This document shows positions 18,898-20,657 of a DNA stretch of 20,657 nucleotides, piece by piece (position 1 is the first letter of the stretch; each line of letters starts with the position of its first letter). The stretch is from Paratrimastix pyriformis. Lineage: Eukaryota; Preaxostyla; Paratrimastigidae. A program made the position numbers and the translations under genes. The notes under the pieces were generated by a model. It worked only from the letters and a program-made list of their open reading frames with translations, had not been told where the DNA came from and ran no database searches. Location: NCBI GenBank assembly GCA_027972325.1, contig JAPMOS010000400.1, positions 1 through 20,657 of the forward strand, given 5' to 3'.

Positions 18898-19507
18898 AAG
18901 GACGCATCCGTCTGTATCACCACCTGGGGTCTCGGCGGGGCGAACGACGCGCCGTTGCAGCGGGACAAATTGTCCCGCCACCAGTGGAGATCCGCACGCG
19001 ATGGATCGTCCAGGAGCGCCACTGCCTCCCAGCCGCCGGGGCCCCTCCTCGTCTTGGAGGCCAACCGGTTCAAGTTGAACAGGTAAAGGTGGGCAGGCAG
19101 GATCGCCTCCCGGAGGCAGGACAGGGAGCCAGCGAGTTTCGCGAACTCCCGTGCTCTGAAGGGCCGTTCCGGCCCCCTGGACAGGGCCGCCTCGACCAAG
19201 GAAAGAGTAGCCCTGACCTTGTGAGACGGAACCCTGAACGCCATGCGCACCGAGTCGATCTGCAAACCGAGGTGCTCCAGGCAGGTCACCGGAACCGGTG
19301 TGCACTTCTTGGCGTTCAAGCCAAACCCCAGCTCGGTTAGAAGGAGGATCGCGAAAACCGTGTGCCGCACGGTCTCTTCCCTGGACGATCCTACCACCAG
19401 GATATCGTCCAAATAGATAGAGATCCTCACCCCTCTGAACCGGATTTCTGCCATGGGAACCCGCATCATTTTTGTAAATGTGCGCGGAGCCGATTTAGGC
19501 CGAAGGG
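18892..19507 (-). mobile_element. DIRS-like reverse transcriptase fossil (palm to start of RNase H)
   Basis: The recognisable part runs in sense from PFGL (19496-19507) through SAPRTFTKMM, the catalytic box ISIYLDDILVVGSS near 19395-19440, LGFGLNAKKC, CLEHLGLQIDS, a helical connection and LHWWRDNLSRCNGASF, to the RNase H start VIQTDAS next to 18892. The WW...NG motif before TDAS and the LGLQIDS spacing are characteristic of DIRS/YR retrotransposons rather than Ty3/gypsy. It is broken and incomplete at both ends: the Polinton-like element sits at the RNase H end and a minisatellite adjoins the PFGL end. No tyrosine recombinase is in the window. Confidence 0.75.
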
Positions 19508-19850
19508 CTCCCCATCCACCCCCCTCGTGCTCCCCCTCCACCCCCCCTCTGCTCCCCACCCCCTCTGTTCCCCATCCACCCCCCTCCTGCTCCCCATCCA
19601 CCCCCTCTGCTCCCATCCACCCCCTCTGCTCCCCATCCACCCGCCCTCTGCTCCCCATCCACCCCAGCTCTGCTCCCCCTCCACCCCCCTCTGGGCTCCC
19701 CTGCCACCTCCTCTGTTCCCCATCCACCCCCCCTCCTGCTCCCCATCCACCCCCTCTGCTCCCCATCCACCCCCCTCTGCTCCACCCACCCCCTCTCCTT
19801 CCCATCCAACCCCTCCGCGCCCCATCCACTCCCCTCCACCCTCCGCGGCA
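19508..19850. repeat. C-rich minisatellite, 21-bp unit
   Basis: Roughly 15-17 imperfect copies of CTCCCCATCCACCCCCCTCTG on the plus strand. The 21-bp period keeps frame, so the minus strand reads as WMGSRGG-type heptapeptides in one frame. The array abuts the conserved PFGL of the reverse transcriptase, where the N-terminal palm should be. The G-rich strand could form quadruplexes. Confidence 0.85.
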
Positions 19851-20230
19851 CAGGCACCCTTGGCCTCCCCTCCACTTTCGCGCCCTCTCTGCTTCTTGCG
19901 ACGGAGTCGGATTGTCCTTAATTTTGAACTTTCGTGTTTCGCGCAGAATGCAAGCGGCCAGACCGCCCCGCCGCGCCACGCCGCGCCACGCCACCAAGCC
20001 GCCAAGCCGCCAAGCCGCCAAGCTGCCGCCACGCCACGCCACGCCACGCCACGCCCCAATGCCACGCCACGCCTTCTTCCGCGGCCAACACTAATGAGCA
20101 TCCCGGGCAAACAGGCTCCAGCCACCTGCACCCCTCCCGCCCCCTTCCGACCCCTGATCATCTGGACCAGGAACATGAGGCAGGAGACCAGCTGGAACTT
20201 GCACCACCCCCGAGCGCCCTGTGCCCAAAA
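19851..20230. repeat. GC-rich simple repeats (CCACG and AAGCCGCC) and spacer
   Basis: At about 19965-20075 there are runs of CCACG pentamers and about three to four AAGCCGCC octamers in tandem. The stretches on either side (19851-19960 and 20076-20230) show no gene or recognisable element. Confidence 0.7.
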
Positions 20231-20259
20231 TTCGCCAAGCGTAAGCCAATTTTTTAGCC

Positions 20260-20306
20260 TAGCCAATGCTTAGCCGTGCCAAAGTAGTTAGCCGAGGCAT
20301 TGGCTA
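20260..20306. repeat. 10-bp inverted repeat with TTAGCC/GGCTAA words
   Basis: TAGCCAATGC (20260-20269) and GCATTGGCTA (20297-20306) form perfect arms around a 27-nt loop. Around them GGCTAATTTT occurs twice in tandem (20302-20321) and AAGCCAATTTTTT lies nearby. It could be the end of a small non-autonomous element. Confidence 0.55.
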
Positions 20307-20657
20307 ATTTTGGCTAATTTTTTCCGCCATGTTGGAGATGTGAACACCTGTTGCAGCGGACCCGGGGCCCTCAGAGGCATTCCACACGGCCCTGCAGCAG
20401 CGAGGTGTGGTGACCGGGCAAGAGCGAATGTTCCGCGGGCTTCCGACCCGTCACGGAGGGCCCGAAGGAGGTCGTGGGTGTGATTTCGCACGAAAAGAGA
20501 GAACCGGTGCCAGTACAAACCAGTCGACGGCTCGAATTCGGCGCTCGTGGGGAGCATGTCCAGGGGGATGCTGACCCCCACCAAGAACTGGTATGAACGA
20601 GGGGCCCAGGAGGAGGCGGGAGAGGAGGCAGATTGGGCTTCGGGAGGCAGCTTCGCA
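20307..20657 (-). other. Partial open frame at window edge, unrecognised
   Basis: A minus-strand frame is open from the window edge inward and includes FLVGVSIPLDMLPTSAEFEP, STGLYWHRFSLFVRNHTHDL and LRALRDGSEARGTFALARS. The composition looks coding rather than random. It is on the same strand and upstream of the DIRS-like reverse transcriptase, so it may be that element's Gag-like ORF or a neighbouring gene exon. There is no motif to decide. Confidence 0.3.

Noticed and set aside
18892-19507. Ty3/gypsy or BEL reverse transcriptase as an alternative for the outer retroelement.
   Set aside because: The WWRDN...NG segment before the RNase H TDAS and the LGLQIDS spacing fit DIRS-type elements better; no LTR is visible.
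19362-20273. Proline-rich plus-strand frame of about 300 codons.
   Set aside because: Most of it is translation of the 21-bp minisatellite and CCACG repeats.

Overview
The window is eukaryotic repeat-rich DNA. No ordinary host gene, tRNA, rRNA or CRISPR array is visible. It is best read as three mobile elements nested in one another. The organism cannot be named from the sequence. The GC-rich flank with minisatellites and a DIRS-type retroelement suggests an alga, another protist or an invertebrate.

Layer 1 (outermost, 18892-20657): GC-rich DNA carrying, on the minus strand, the palm-to-RNase H part of a DIRS-like (tyrosine-recombinase retrotransposon) reverse transcriptase (18892-19507). 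It runs directly into a 21-bp C-rich minisatellite, then CCACG and AAGCCGCC simple repeats, a 10-bp inverted repeat, and an unrecognised open frame at the window edge.

Layer 2 (1-18891, left end outside the window): an AT-rich Polinton-like or Polinton-like-virus fossil. In the minus direction it has a probable double-jelly-roll major capsid gene and an A32/FtsK-type packaging ATPase with an N-terminal zinc finger. In the plus direction it has an acidic tail-anchored protein, a small membrane protein and a long fibre gene ending in a peptidase-S74 chaperone domain. A convergent gene for a DUF5871-like, possibly DNA-binding, protein follows, then about 900 bp of AT-rich non-coding DNA with tandem repeats. 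The right end reads ...AACTACT-3', which fits the AG...CT termini of Polintons, and lies inside the DIRS-like RNase H sequence. Some genes are broken; two look whole. No integrase or DNA polymerase is in the window.

Layer 3 (5149-15370, minus strand): a 10.2-kb non-LTR retrotransposon (LINE) inserted into the fibre gene, with an exact 11-bp target-site duplication (AGCCTCTTTAT), a (CA)n 3' tail and a structured 3' UTR. It looks full length end to end but has many frame changes. In sense order it carries ORF1 (RRM-like), ORF2 (a deubiquitinase-like USP/C19 domain after a transmembrane segment and a frame-cycling minisatellite), ORF3 (AP endonuclease, reverse transcriptase, RNase H, CCHC finger) and ORF4 (unknown, starting in an ATGA overlap with ORF3). 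The USP-like domain and the extra 3' ORF are the most unusual items here.

Order of events: the DIRS-like sequence was present first, the Polinton-like element landed in it, and the LINE then landed in the Polinton-like fibre gene.
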